Below, piece by piece: positions 15,475 to 23,227 of a stretch of 64,000 nucleotides of DNA. Each line of letters starts with the position of its first letter. The first letter of the stretch is position 1. Location: NCBI RefSeq assembly GCF_035552695.1, contig NZ_DASZKT010000007.1, forward strand, positions 1 through 64,000, in the 5' to 3' direction. The notes under the pieces were generated by a model, which saw nothing but the letters and a program-made list of their open reading frames with translations, was not told the origin of the DNA and searched no databases. A program made the translations under genes and the position numbers. Source of the stretch: Actinospica sp035552695 (GTDB lineage: Bacteria; Actinomycetota; Actinomycetes; Streptomycetales; Catenulisporaceae).

Positions 15475-16746
15475 TTACGCGGCGCGCACCGCGTCGGCGT
15501 CGGCACGCGTGAGCGCCTGCGCCTCGCCGTAGACGTCGAGGGCGCGCCGAGCGGTCTCTCCCCAGCCGAACTGGGCCGCGTGCCGCCGCGCCGCTTCACC
15601 CATACGGGCCCGTGCGGCGGGATTGTCCAGCAACCGCGCGCAGGCCTCCGCGTAGTCGGCCGGGTCGTGGCCGGCGACCAGCAGGCCGGACTCGCCGTGC
15701 CGCACGGCCGTGCCGAGGCCGCCCACCGCGGCGGCGACCACCGGGGTGCCGCAGGCCTGCGCCTCGATCGCGACCAGGCCGAAGGACTCGTTGTACGAGG
15801 GCACCACGACCACGTCCGCCGCCCGGAAGTAGTCCGCGAGCCGGTCCTGGTCCACCGGCGGCACGAAGCGCACGTGCCCGGCGATGCCGAGGCGCTTGGC
15901 CAGCCGGGTGAGGTGGTGCGGGGTGGCCTTGCCGCTGCCGCTCGGGCCGCCGACGATCGCCACCACCAGGTCCGCGTACCGCACCGGGTCGCGGCGCAGC
16001 AGTTCGGCCGCCGTGTGCAGCAGCACGTCCGGAGCCTTGAGCGGCTGGATCCGCCCGGCGAACAGCAGCAGCGGCGCCTCGGCCGGAAGGCCCAGCGTCG
16101 CCCGGGCCGCGGCCCGATTGCCGGGTGCGAAGCGGTCCAGGCTGACGCCTGGGTGTACGACCGTCACCCGATCGGCCGATGCGTCGTAGAGCCGGACGAG
16201 TTGTTCGGCCTCCTGCGCGGTGTTCGCGATCAGCCGATCGGCGGCACGCACGACCTGGTCCTCGCCGATCAGCCGCGCGGCCGGTTCCGGGGTGTCGCCG
16301 TCGGCCAGCGCGTTGTTCTTCACCTTGGCGAGCGTGTGCATGGAGTGCACCAGCGGCACGCCCCAGCGCTCCTTCGCCAGCCAGCCGACCTGGCCGGACA
16401 GCCAGTAGTGCGAGTGGATCAGGTCGTAGTAGCCGGGGTCGTGGAACGCCTCGGTGCGCAGCACGCCCGAGGTGAAGGCGCATAGCTGGCCCGGCAGATC
16501 CTCCTTGGAAAGGCCTTCGTACGGTCCGGCCGTCACGTGCTGCACCAGCACCCCCGGCGCCAGCTCGACCTGCGGCGGAAGGTCGCCGCCGGTGGCCCGG
16601 GTGAAGATCTCGACCTCGGTGCCCAGCGCCGCGAGCTGCTTGGACAGCTCGACGATGTAGACGTTCATCCCGCCGGCGTCGCCCGTCCCCGGCAGCTCGA
16701 GTGGGGACGTGTGCACGGAGAGCATGGCTATCCGCCGCGGATTCAC
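15475..16746 (-). CDS. mshA: D-inositol-3-phosphate glycosyltransferase MshA
   Basis: A 423-aa GT4 (GT-B fold) enzyme catalysing the first step of mycothiol synthesis, transfer of GlcNAc from UDP-GlcNAc to inositol-1-phosphate. Diagnostic segments are AMLSVHTSPLE, GTGDAGGMNVYI, HSHYWLSG, FAGRIQPLKAPDVLL, and the nucleotide-sugar site PSYNESFGLVAIEAQACGTP. GTG at 16746 has GGAG 9 nt upstream; a GTG two codons earlier is only 3 nt from that site. Another mycothiol gene, mshD, lies 12 kb away. The region between it and the divergent SDR gene (16747-16901) is 155 nt. Confidence 0.93.
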   Translation of the reverse strand: MNPRRIAMLSVHTSPLELPGTGDAGGMNVYIVELSKQLAALGTEVEIFTRATGGDLPPQVELAPGVLVQHVTAGPYEGLSKEDLPGQLCAFTSGVLRTEAFHDPGYYDLIHSHYWLSGQVGWLAKERWGVPLVHSMHTLAKVKNNALADGDTPEPAARLIGEDQVVRAADRLIANTAQEAEQLVRLYDASADRVTVVHPGVSLDRFAPGNRAAARATLGLPAEAPLLLFAGRIQPLKAPDVLLHTAAELLRRDPVRYADLVVAIVGGPSGSGKATPHHLTRLAKRLGIAGHVRFVPPVDQDRLADYFRAADVVVVPSYNESFGLVAIEAQACGTPVVAAAVGGLGTAVRHGESGLLVAGHDPADYAEACARLLDNPAARARMGEAARRHAAQFGWGETARRALDVYGEAQALTRADADAVRAA

Positions 16747-16901
16747 GATCACTCACTCCTCTGACTTCACACTTCGGGCAACCGTTGAACCTCCGCCGCC
16801 CGATCCAGTATTCCCTAGCGCACGTTGCACCCGGTCCCGCGCACGGGAGCGCGCGGGGGGCTCGCGCCCGAAGGAGCCCACCGGTTTGGGAGAATGGCGG
16901 C

Positions 16902-17645
16902 ATGACCCAACCTGTAGCGGTGGTAACCGGAGCGAGCAGCGGCATCGGGGCGGCCACGGCGCGCCGACTGGCGGCGGAGGGCTTCGACGTGATCGCGGCG
17001 GCCCGCCGGCTCGACCGGCTCGAGCAGCTCGCGTCCGAGGCCGGGGTACGGCCCTTTGAACTCGACGTTACCGACGACGCCTCGGTGGCCGCGCTCGCCG
17101 CCGAGGTGCCCGAGTGCGCGGTCCTGGTGAACAACGCGGGCGGCGCGCGCGGCCTGGCCCCGGCGACGGAGACCGAGATCGAGGACTGGCGCTGGATGTA
17201 CGAGGTGAACGTCCTCGGCTCGGTGCGGATGGTCCAGGCGCTGCTGCCCGCGATGCTGAAGTTCGGCCGCGGCCACGTGGTCAACATCACTTCCGTCGCG
17301 GGCCACGGCGTGTACGAGGGCGGCTCCGGCTACACGGCCGCCAAGCACGCCCAGCACGCGCTGAGCGACACGCTGCGCCTCGAGCTGAACGGCCGGCCGG
17401 TGCGGGTGACCGAGATCGCGCCCGGCATGGTGCGGACCGAGGAGTTCTCGCTGAACCGGCTGGGCGACGCGTCGCGGGCCGACGCCGTGTACGAGGGCGT
17501 CGCCGAGCCGCTGGTCGCCGAGGACATCGCGGACTGCGTGGCCTTCGCCGTGACCCGGCCGCCGCACGTGGACGTGGACCTGCTGGTCGTGCGTCCGATC
17601 GCGCAGGCCGCGTCGTACAAGGTGCACCGCGAGCCGCGGAAGTAA
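16902..17645 (+). CDS. Short-chain dehydrogenase/reductase
   Basis: A 247-aa classical SDR. The nucleotide site TGASSGIG is at 9-16 and NNAG at 77-80. The catalytic set is S131, Y144 and K148 (YTAAK), followed by the PG motif (EIAPGMVRTEEFS). An Arg-rich stretch after the second strand (AARRLDRL) suggests NADP(H) preference. The substrate cannot be inferred; closest general resemblance is to the YdfG/serine 3-dehydrogenase-like group. ATG at 16902 with GGGAGA 9 nt upstream. A methyltransferase gene starts 5 nt after its stop. Confidence 0.85.
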   Translation: MTQPVAVVTGASSGIGAATARRLAAEGFDVIAAARRLDRLEQLASEAGVRPFELDVTDDASVAALAAEVPECAVLVNNAGGARGLAPATETEIEDWRWMYEVNVLGSVRMVQALLPAMLKFGRGHVVNITSVAGHGVYEGGSGYTAAKHAQHALSDTLRLELNGRPVRVTEIAPGMVRTEEFSLNRLGDASRADAVYEGVAEPLVAEDIADCVAFAVTRPPHVDVDLLVVRPIAQAASYKVHREPRK

Positions 17646-17650
17646 GGATC

Positions 17651-18442
17651 ATGGCCAGGACCCGGCCGGTCGGCACGGTCACCCGCGGCACGACCGCGCC
17701 GAACCGGCTGCGCCGGGTCGACCGCTGGCTGCTCGGCACGCAGCACCGGCTGCTGTGGGCGGCGCCCGCCGACGCCCTGGCCGTGGACCTGGGCTACGGC
17801 GCGTACCCGGTGACGACGGTCGAGTGGGCCGAGCGGCTGTGGACGGTCCGGCCGGATCTGCGCGTGCTCGGACTGGAGATCGACCCCGAGCGCGTCGCCG
17901 CGGCCGGGCCGTATCAGCGGGCCCCGAAGCTGGAGTTCCGGCTCGGCGGCTTCGAGCTGCCGGTCCCGAAGCCGCCGGTCTTGCTCCGCGCGTTCAACGT
18001 GCTGCGACAGTACGACGAGGGTGCGGTCGCCGAGGTCTGGACCCGGCTGTGCGCGGGCTTGGCGCCCGAGGGGCTGCTGCTGGAGGGCACCTGCTCGGAG
18101 AACGGCCGCATCGCGGTCTGGGCCACGCTGGACACGCGGGGCCCGCGCACGCTCAGCTTCGCCGCCAGGCTCGCGGCATTGGAGAGCCCTGCGATCTTCG
18201 CGCAGCGGCTGCCGAAGGCGCTGATCCACCGCAACGTGCCGGGCGAGAACGTGCACGCGTTGCTGCTCGACTGGGACCGCGCCTGGGCGGCCTGCGCCCC
18301 CCACGGCGCCTTCGGAGCCCGCCAACGCTGGATCGCCGCGGCCCGCATGCTCACCACCGACTGGCCGGTCCTAGACCGCGAATCCCGTTGGCGACTAGGC
18401 GAACTGACAGTGGATTGGGACGCACTAGCGCCCCGGGGCTAG
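17651..18442 (+). CDS. Class I SAM-dependent methyltransferase-like protein
   Basis: A 263-aa protein with a Rossmann methyltransferase fold: motif I AVDLGYGAYPVTTVEWA, then the second-strand acidic residue in VLGLEIDPERV. The region usual for motif IV is replaced by LRAFNVLRQYDEG, so the acceptor is not predictable. Homologous proteins occur next to the SDR/mshA region in streptomycetes. AAGG 4 nt before ATG. It is probably cotranscribed with the SDR. Downstream come four hairpins that may end the transcript. Confidence 0.75.
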   Translation: MARTRPVGTVTRGTTAPNRLRRVDRWLLGTQHRLLWAAPADALAVDLGYGAYPVTTVEWAERLWTVRPDLRVLGLEIDPERVAAAGPYQRAPKLEFRLGGFELPVPKPPVLLRAFNVLRQYDEGAVAEVWTRLCAGLAPEGLLLEGTCSENGRIAVWATLDTRGPRTLSFAARLAALESPAIFAQRLPKALIHRNVPGENVHALLLDWDRAWAACAPHGAFGARQRWIAAARMLTTDWPVLDRESRWRLGELTVDWDALAPRG

Positions 18443-18816
18443 TCGGCAGCGGCATCTCGAAACTTGAGCCCCCACCTACGAATGCCGACCGACGTACAGC
18501 CTCGGAACTCCACCCCCACCCGCCGCGGCCAATCGCGCCAGCGGGCCTGCGAAAGCTGAAAACACAGCACCGCTGCGGCCTCGGGGAGCTCGCGGGGGGT
18601 AGCTCAGCCGAGGCCGCAGGGGTTGGTGCTGAGAAGCACCCTCCGAGGGTCGGGCACCCTCGGAGTAGCGGGGCTTTCCGGTAAACCGGTCCGCCCCGAC
18701 CTTGGGGGGTGATTCAGACTATGCAGCCCGAGACTTAGCCGGTCGTGAAGCTACTTTGAGAGTTTGCTTTAAACCTGGACGATCAATGTCCGCACAGGTC
18801 AGCAGGCAGATCGAAT
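18443..18816. other. 374-nt intergenic region with hairpin cluster
   Basis: No credible ORF on either strand. The left part (18443-18570) shows nothing. 18573-18698 folds into four consecutive hairpins (separate entry). 18700-18816 is AT-richer, with scattered TTTGA/TTTAAA tracts, but no promoter or gene could be defined. The flanking genes converge on the region. Confidence 0.6.
18573..18698. other. Four consecutive RNA hairpins (terminator array or small RNA)
   Basis: H1: 12-bp stem 18573-18584/18608-18619 with inner stem GAGCT/AGCTC (18586-18590/18601-18605). H2: GGTGCT-gaga-AGCACC (18625-18640). H3: perfect 10-bp stem 18641-18650/18656-18665. H4: CGGGGC/GCCCCG (18669-18674/18693-18698) enclosing CCGG-TAAA-CCGG. 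The hairpins sit almost end to end. On the minus strand the H1 loop carries six C residues. Confidence 0.55.
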
Positions 18817-19167
18817 CTACCAGGGTCCGTACGGGCCGTCGTGCTGGCGATCGCGCAGGCCACGCTTCGTGCCGCGCCCGGAAATCTGACGCAGCGCGGG
18901 ACGCACGTCGACGGCGTAGATGATGGCCGCGGCCGCGCCGATGATCGTGAGGAACGAGAAGAACGAACCCCACTTGAAGTCGTAGAAGGCCGCGATGCCG
19001 AGGATCAGCAGCCAGGCGACCTTGGTCAGCTTCCCGGCGGCCACGTACGCGCGGGCCGGGCGGATCGCCGCGTCCACGAAGACGAAGACCTTGAAGCAGA
19101 ACAGCGCGAGCAGGAGCAGGTTCAGCACGCTGAAGAAAGTGTTAGTGATCAAGCCGCTGCCCAGCAT
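18817..19167 (-). CDS. DUF2516-family membrane protein
   Basis: A 116-aa protein with three hydrophobic helices (about 8-32, 48-63 and 66-86), the conserved FVDAAIRPARAYVAAGKLTK loop between helices 1 and 2, YDFKWG after helix 2, and a charged C-terminal tail. This matches DUF2516, an actinobacterial family of unknown function. In many genomes it lies downstream of an HTH regulator gene, as here (HTH and HBHA-like genes are 125-1290 nt upstream on the same strand). Confidence 0.85.
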   Translation of the reverse strand: MLGSGLITNTFFSVLNLLLLALFCFKVFVFVDAAIRPARAYVAAGKLTKVAWLLILGIAAFYDFKWGSFFSFLTIIGAAAAIIYAVDVRPALRQISGRGTKRGLRDRQHDGPYGPW

Positions 19168-19291
19168 GAGCCCGTCCCTTCGATTCGGTCGCGGCGGATA
19201 CTCGCGAGGAGCGGATACCCCGCAGGCATCCCACGCTACCTCGAACGCGGGATGCCACGGGGTTTTCTTACGTTTTCCCGCGCTCGGGGTC

Positions 19292-19993
19292 CTACGCCTT
19301 GGGCGGGCGCGGGGTCTTCGGCGCGGTCGGCGCGGTGCTGCTGCGCTTGCGCGGGGTCGCCTTCTTCGCGGCCGGCTTGGACGGCGCGGCCTTGCGCGCG
19401 GACTGCGTCTTCGCCGCGGACTCGGCGGCCTCCGTGGCCTCTTCCGCCTCGGCGGCCTCCGCGAAGACCTGGGCGGCCTCCTCGGCGGTCTCCGCCGGAG
19501 CCTCGGTGATCTCGTCGTCCTCCAGGACCTGCTCGACGACGACCGTCACCGGGCCCTGCTCGGCGTCCGCGGTCTCGCCGGGGACTCCGTCGGCACCGCC
19601 GGTGTAGCGGCCGACGGCGACCTTGCCGCGCTCGGCGAGCTCGTCGTACGTCTCCACCGCCTTGCCCGCGGCCTCGAGCAGCCGGCCGACCTGCTGCAGC
19701 GCCACGGTCTGGGCGGCGCCGCGCAGCGCCTGGGTGTCCGGGCGCAGGCCCTTGGTCGCCACGCCCTGCACGGTCGCGGTGGCCTTGGCGATCCGCTCCG
19801 GCGCCTCGGCGGCGATCTTGTTGGCGATCGTGGTCAGCGTGGCACTGGCCTCGGCGATCAGGGTCGGGGTCTCGCGCAGCCGCTCGGGCGCGTCCTTGAG
19901 CTTCTCGGCGGCGAGGTCGCCCGCGCCGGCCAGCGCGTAGAACGGCTTCGGGTCGCTGAGGGTCTTGCGGATCTCGTCGGTGATGCCGGACAT
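19292..19993 (-). CDS. HBHA-like protein with Lys/Ala/Pro-rich tail
   Basis: A 233-aa protein. Residues 1-120 are helical and Ala-rich, resembling the N-terminal coiled coil of heparin-binding hemagglutinin (DIRKTL-type start, then repeated A-E-x-L segments). The middle is very acidic (EDDEITEAPAETAEEAAQ). The last 40 residues are basic with AKK/PRK motifs, like the lysine-rich adhesin tail of mycobacterial HBHA. No signal peptide, as in HBHA. In streptomycetes such proteins are more likely cytoplasmic or membrane-associated than adhesins. ATG at 19993 lies just after the stop of the HTH gene with GGAAGG about 11 nt away; an earlier GTG (20002) overlaps the HTH gene. Confidence 0.7.
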   Translation of the reverse strand: MSGITDEIRKTLSDPKPFYALAGAGDLAAEKLKDAPERLRETPTLIAEASATLTTIANKIAAEAPERIAKATATVQGVATKGLRPDTQALRGAAQTVALQQVGRLLEAAGKAVETYDELAERGKVAVGRYTGGADGVPGETADAEQGPVTVVVEQVLEDDEITEAPAETAEEAAQVFAEAAEAEEATEAAESAAKTQSARKAAPSKPAAKKATPRKRSSTAPTAPKTPRPPKA

Positions 19994-19994
19994 C

Positions 19995-20408
19995 TCAGTC
20001 ACTGCCTTCCTGCCCGCGCAGGGAGAGGTAGATCTCCCGCAGGGCGCTTTTCTGACGTGGGGTCAACTGCGGGTCGGCGGCGATGGCGGCCAGAACTTCA
20101 GTCCGCTCCGCCCGACCCGCGGGCTCTTCGCTGGCTTCGCTCGGCGCATCGGCTGCGCCCTGCTCCCCGTCGAGCAGCCCGGCCCGCACGTACAGCGTCT
20201 CCGCGGAGATCTGCAGGGCCTTGGCGAGCTGTTGCAGCACATCGGCGCTGGGCTTGCGCAGCCCGCGCTCGATCTGGCTGAGGTAGGGGTTGGACACCCC
20301 GGACACCGAGGCCAGCTGGCGCAGCGAGTACTGCGCGTTCTGCCGCTGCTCGCGGATGTACGCGCCGAGCTGGGCCAGCCGCACGGGGCCGAGGTGGAGG
20401 TCTGTCAC
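19995..20408 (-). CDS. XRE-family HTH regulator
   Basis: A 137-aa regulator. The Cro/cI-type helix-turn-helix is at about 11-65 (LGAYIREQRQNAQYSLRQLA, then VSGVSNPYLSQIERG). It is followed by a short linker and a C-terminal helical segment (LTPRQKSALREIYLSLRGQ). GTG at 20408 is the natural start: TACTCT is 6 nt upstream with no Shine-Dalgarno, and a good -35 lies 17 bp further. It is followed by the HBHA-like gene with a 1-nt gap, so it probably controls that operon and itself. An inverted-repeat cluster overlaps its -35. Confidence 0.85.
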   Translation of the reverse strand: MTDLHLGPVRLAQLGAYIREQRQNAQYSLRQLASVSGVSNPYLSQIERGLRKPSADVLQQLAKALQISAETLYVRAGLLDGEQGAADAPSEASEEPAGRAERTEVLAAIAADPQLTPRQKSALREIYLSLRGQEGSD

Positions 20409-20414
20409 ACGTTC

Positions 20415-20443
20415 AGAGTAGGTCGAGGTGCTTGCAAAAGCAA
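20415..20443 (-). promoter_or_regulatory. Promoter of the HTH-HBHA operon (leaderless)
   Basis: Minus strand TTGCTT (20443-20438), a 17-bp spacer and TACTCT (20420-20415), then 6 nt to the GTG start codon. The predicted start point coincides with the GTG. Confidence 0.6.
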
Positions 20444-20461
20444 GCGGAGCTAGCAAGCACC
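20427..20461. promoter_or_regulatory. Inverted-repeat operator over the -35
   Basis: GCTTGC-aaaa-GCAAGC (20430-20445) forms a perfect 6-bp dyad. A third half-site makes an outer dyad GGTGCTTGC (20427-20435) with GCAAGCACC (20453-20461). The element covers the -35 hexamer, a natural place for autorepression by the HTH protein. Confidence 0.5.
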
Positions 20462-20541
20462 CGGCCGCGTGTCGCGACCGGCTTCCCCCGAATGGCCGTA
20501 TCCGCGCGGGGTGCCGGCCCGCTACGCGGCAGCGGCAACGG

Positions 20542-21075
20542 TCAGGCGAGTAGCTCGTCCACGCACGCCTCGCCCTCGCGGTAGCGGCGGGCCAGTTCGG
20601 CGGCGTAGGCGTCGACCACGTGCTGTACGGCGCGGCGCAGGGCGGAGATCTCCTGCTCGTGCCGGGTGAGGCGGTCGGCCACCTCGGTGAGCCGGGTGGT
20701 CGGGCAGGAGTCCAGGTCGGGGACGTCTATCTCGGCGAGGGCGGCCTCCGTCTCGAGGCGGTACTCGCCGATGGAGAGGCTCTCGATCGGCAGGTGCCGG
20801 GCCGAGGCCTGCCGGGGGGCGGGCTGGTCGGCGAGGATCTCGATGAGGCGGCCGATCAGCGGGCTCGCGTCGCCCCCGGCCCGGCCCTTGAGCTCCGCCG
20901 TGATTATGTCGATCCGGCCGTGCAGCAGCCGCCGCAGGTACGACAGGTCGGCCTCCTCGGCGATCGCCTCGCCGCGCCGCTCGCGCAGCTGCGCGGTGCT
21001 CAGTCCGCTGAGATCCACGTCGGCGGCGAGCACTCGGTCGAGGCGCCGCTCGGCGCGCCGCGTCACGTCCGTCAT
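20542..21075 (-). CDS. rsiG: RsiG-like c-di-GMP-binding anti-sigma factor
   Basis: A 177-aa, largely helical protein. It carries the two signature repeats of RsiG, the anti-sigma factor that with c-di-GMP sequesters sigma-WhiG in Streptomyces: E(X)3S(X)2R(X)3Q(X)3D. The second copy is exact: E140, S144, R147, Q151, D155. The first is E41, S45, R48, H52, D56, with His in place of Gln. The repeats lie in two long helices separated by a linker, as in the RsiG coiled coil. CACTAT lies 6 nt before the ATG and no Shine-Dalgarno is seen. A GTGAC/GTCAC dyad lies 38 nt upstream. The sigma partner is not in this window. No other family explains both motifs. Confidence 0.8.
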   Translation of the reverse strand: MTDVTRRAERRLDRVLAADVDLSGLSTAQLRERRGEAIAEEADLSYLRRLLHGRIDIITAELKGRAGGDASPLIGRLIEILADQPAPRQASARHLPIESLSIGEYRLETEAALAEIDVPDLDSCPTTRLTEVADRLTRHEQEISALRRAVQHVVDAYAAELARRYREGEACVDELLA

Positions 21076-21112
21076 GGCTGCATAGTGCCACGGTGCCCGC
21101 GCGTACGGATGC

Positions 21113-21130
21113 GTGACAGACGACTGTCAC
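21113..21130. promoter_or_regulatory. BldD-box-like dyad upstream of rsiG
   Basis: GTGACAG-acga-CTGTCAC is a perfect 7+7 dyad (read as GTGAC-N8-GTCAC, continuing TCACC). BldD sites are built from GTNAC half-sites. It ends 38 bp before the rsiG start codon. Confidence 0.4.
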
Positions 21131-21199
21131 CCGATTAGCTGAGCGTGCGAGGAAAATTGCACGCCCCTCACCGCAAAGGCGGTCAATTCGGTATCGAAT

Positions 21200-22186
21200 T
21201 CAGACCGGACGGCGCAGCCGCTCGCGCGCGCTGCCGCCGGTGTCCGGCGCGACGACGATCTCCTGGCTGGCCGGAACGCCGTCCGCCTCGAGCACCGCGT
21301 CCACCGGCACGTTGCGCTTGACCAGGGCGAGCGCGATCGGGCCGAGCTCGTAGTGCCGGGCCGAGCTGGTCACGGCGCCCACCTCCCGGCCGTCCTGCAG
21401 CACCGGGGATCCGTGCGGCGGCAGGTGCTCCTCGGTGCCGTCGAGGTGCAGCATCACCAGGCGGCGCGGCGGGTGGCCGAGGTTCTCCACCCGGGCCACG
21501 GTCTCCTGGCCGCGGTAGCAGCCCTTGTTGAGATGCACGGCCTGCTCGATCAAGCCGAGCTCGTGCGGGATGGTGCGCTGGTCGGTCTCGAGACCGACGC
21601 GGGGACTGTGGGCGGCGATCCGCAGCGCCTCGGCGGCCCAGCTGCCGGCCGGGTGCCGGTGTGCGCGGGCGTACTCGGCGAGGCGTTCGCGGGGGAGGAA
21701 GATCTCGCGGGAGCCGTCGGGGAGGTTGCGGGCGAGCACGTCCGTGACGTCGCTCGGCGCGGCCTCGTAGACGATCGCGTAGGCGTCGGTCACGTCGGCG
21801 GGTTCGACTTCGAGCATGAAGCGCATCTTGGTGAGGAACGCGGCGAACGGCTCGGCGGCGCCCGGCTCGACGTGCGCCCAGGTGAACTCGCCGTCGTCCA
21901 CGAGGTAGAGGGCGTATTCGATGCGGCCGTTGGGGTCGAGCAGGAGGGTTTCCGCCGAGACGTTCGGCGCCAGCTCGCTCAGGTGCTGGGTCGTCAGGGT
22001 GTGCAGCAGCGAGAGCCGGTCCTTGCCGCCGATCCGGAGTACGCCGCGGTGGGAGAGGTCGACGAAGCCGCGGCCGGCCACCAGCTCACGCTGTTCCACG
22101 TGCGGATTGCCGTAGTGCGCGGCCACGCCCGCGTCGGGGGCTTCGGCCGGTACGGCTCCGGGCAGGTCGAGCAGAGGCGATCGCAT
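21200..22186 (-). CDS. ygfZ: YgfZ/GcvT-like folate-binding protein
   Basis: A 328-aa tetrahydrofolate-binding protein of the YgfZ/IBA57 branch of the GcvT fold, involved in iron-sulfur cluster maintenance. The defining signature KGCYRGQE is present (in LNKGCYRGQETVARVENLGH), as are the N-terminal VDLSHRGVLRIGGKDRLSLL and the LLLDPNGRIEYALYL segments. ATG at 22186 is chosen because upstream sequence belongs to the Fur-family gene, whose stop is at 22194. Cotranscription with the upstream regulator is likely. A small dyad AATTCG-gtat-CGAATT lies just after its stop. Confidence 0.9.
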   Translation of the reverse strand: MRSPLLDLPGAVPAEAPDAGVAAHYGNPHVEQRELVAGRGFVDLSHRGVLRIGGKDRLSLLHTLTTQHLSELAPNVSAETLLLDPNGRIEYALYLVDDGEFTWAHVEPGAAEPFAAFLTKMRFMLEVEPADVTDAYAIVYEAAPSDVTDVLARNLPDGSREIFLPRERLAEYARAHRHPAGSWAAEALRIAAHSPRVGLETDQRTIPHELGLIEQAVHLNKGCYRGQETVARVENLGHPPRRLVMLHLDGTEEHLPPHGSPVLQDGREVGAVTSSARHYELGPIALALVKRNVPVDAVLEADGVPASQEIVVAPDTGGSARERLRRPV

Positions 22187-22193
22187 ACTCGGA

Positions 22194-22688
22194 TCAACTC
22201 GCGGCATTGGCCGAGTTGTTCCCGGATCCGTGCCGGGCCGTGTTGACGGTCGCTCCGGAGGCCGCGCAGTCGGCGCAGCGGCCGAAGAGGGCGAAGTGGG
22301 CGACGTCCGTCTCGAAGCCGAACTTTTCGCGCAGCCCCTCGACCAGTGCGTCGGCGCAGCTCGCGGCGGCCTCGGTGATCTTGCCGCAGGCGCCGCAGAC
22401 GAGGTGCAGGTGGTCCCGCTCGTGCGCGGCGTGGTAGATCGGCGCGCCGTGGCCGAGGTGGGTGTGCGAGACGAGATCGAGCTCCTCGAGCAGCTCGAGC
22501 GTGCGGTAGACCGTGGAGAGGTTGACCGAGCTCGCGGTGCGCTGCACCTCGGCGCAGATGGCGTCCGGCGTGGCGTGTTCGAGCGCGAGCACGGCACCGA
22601 GCACGAGCTGGCGGGCGGGAGTGAGCCGGTAGCCCTTGGCCCGCAGCTCCTCGGTCAGATCGATGGGTGCACCGCTGCTGGACGACAC
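22194..22688 (-). CDS. Fur-family metal regulator, probably nickel-type Nur
   Basis: A 164-aa Fur-superfamily repressor. Winged helix at about 10-80 (GYRLTPARQLVLGAVL, NLSTVYRTLELLEE), then the dimerisation domain with structural zinc cysteines C98/C101 (CGAC) and C138/C141 (CADC). His-rich metal-sensing residues include H86, H89, H93 and H95 (HERDHLHLVC). Between ygfZ and a nitrobindin gene, this is the position of Nur (nickel uptake regulator) in Streptomyces, so Nur is favoured over Fur or Zur. Metal specificity cannot be read from the sequence alone. GTG at 22688 has TAGAGT 6 nt upstream and no Shine-Dalgarno. An AT-rich stretch at 22719-22736 could hold its operator. Confidence 0.85.
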   Translation of the reverse strand: MSSSSGAPIDLTEELRAKGYRLTPARQLVLGAVLALEHATPDAICAEVQRTASSVNLSTVYRTLELLEELDLVSHTHLGHGAPIYHAAHERDHLHLVCGACGKITEAAASCADALVEGLREKFGFETDVAHFALFGRCADCAASGATVNTARHGSGNNSANAAS

Positions 22689-22726
22689 ACGACAACTCTA
22701 CGCCGTGCGCGCTCCCACATTTATCG

Positions 22727-23227
22727 TTATTTCACACGCTTGAGCTGGGCCGCGAGGTGGTTCTGGATGCCCTCGCCCATGGCGGCCATGTCGAAGGTCC
22801 AGTACAGGTCGCCCTTCACCAGACCGTAGAGCCGGTGGCCGGCGGAGTACTCCTTCGAGGAGGCGGTGCGGGCCACGGCGTCGGTGCGCAGCTCGATCTT
22901 GCCGTTGTCCACCTCGCCGAGCCAGATCTCGACGATGCCGGTCGGGTGCGCGAGAAGGAGTTCGACCTGCTTGTCCGGCTGCGGGCGCCAGTAGCCGTGC
23001 TCGCGGGCCAGCGGCCGCACCTTCTCGCCGGCCTCGTCGATCAGCCAGGAGCGCGACTCGTAGTCCAGGTAGGGCTTGCCCGGCGTGTAGCCGACGACGA
23101 CCTCCTGGCCGAAGCGGAAGTCCTCGATCGTCGGGTACTGGCCGAGGCCGACGCCGGCCCACTCGCCGATCAGGAAGGACAGCGGCAGCAGTGCGGGATC
23201 GAGATCGGCGGGGATCTCGATCGGCAT
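22727..23227 (-). CDS. Nitrobindin-like heme protein (FABP/DUF1794 family)
   Basis: A 166-aa ten-stranded beta-barrel. The family start LSFLIGEWAGVGLGQYPTI is at 17-35 (GxWxGxGxGxYPT). The proximal heme histidine is expected in GIQNHLAAQLKR at the C-terminus and is present. Nitrobindins bind ferric heme and isomerise peroxynitrite. ATG shares one base with the stop of the upstream 32-codon ORF (TGATG), so the two are coupled. Confidence 0.88.
   Translation of the reverse strand: MPIEIPADLDPALLPLSFLIGEWAGVGLGQYPTIEDFRFGQEVVVGYTPGKPYLDYESRSWLIDEAGEKVRPLAREHGYWRPQPDKQVELLLAHPTGIVEIWLGEVDNGKIELRTDAVARTASSKEYSAGHRLYGLVKGDLYWTFDMAAMGEGIQNHLAAQLKRVK

Noticed and set aside
18597..18607. GGGTAGCTCAG, resembling a tRNA D-arm
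   Set aside because: No acceptor, anticodon or T-arm in the right places; the string is part of the first hairpin of the cluster.
18573..18710. 6C-type small RNA on the minus strand
   Set aside because: Two C6 runs exist, but only one is in a hairpin loop and the expected second C-rich hairpin is missing; kept only as an unassigned structured region.
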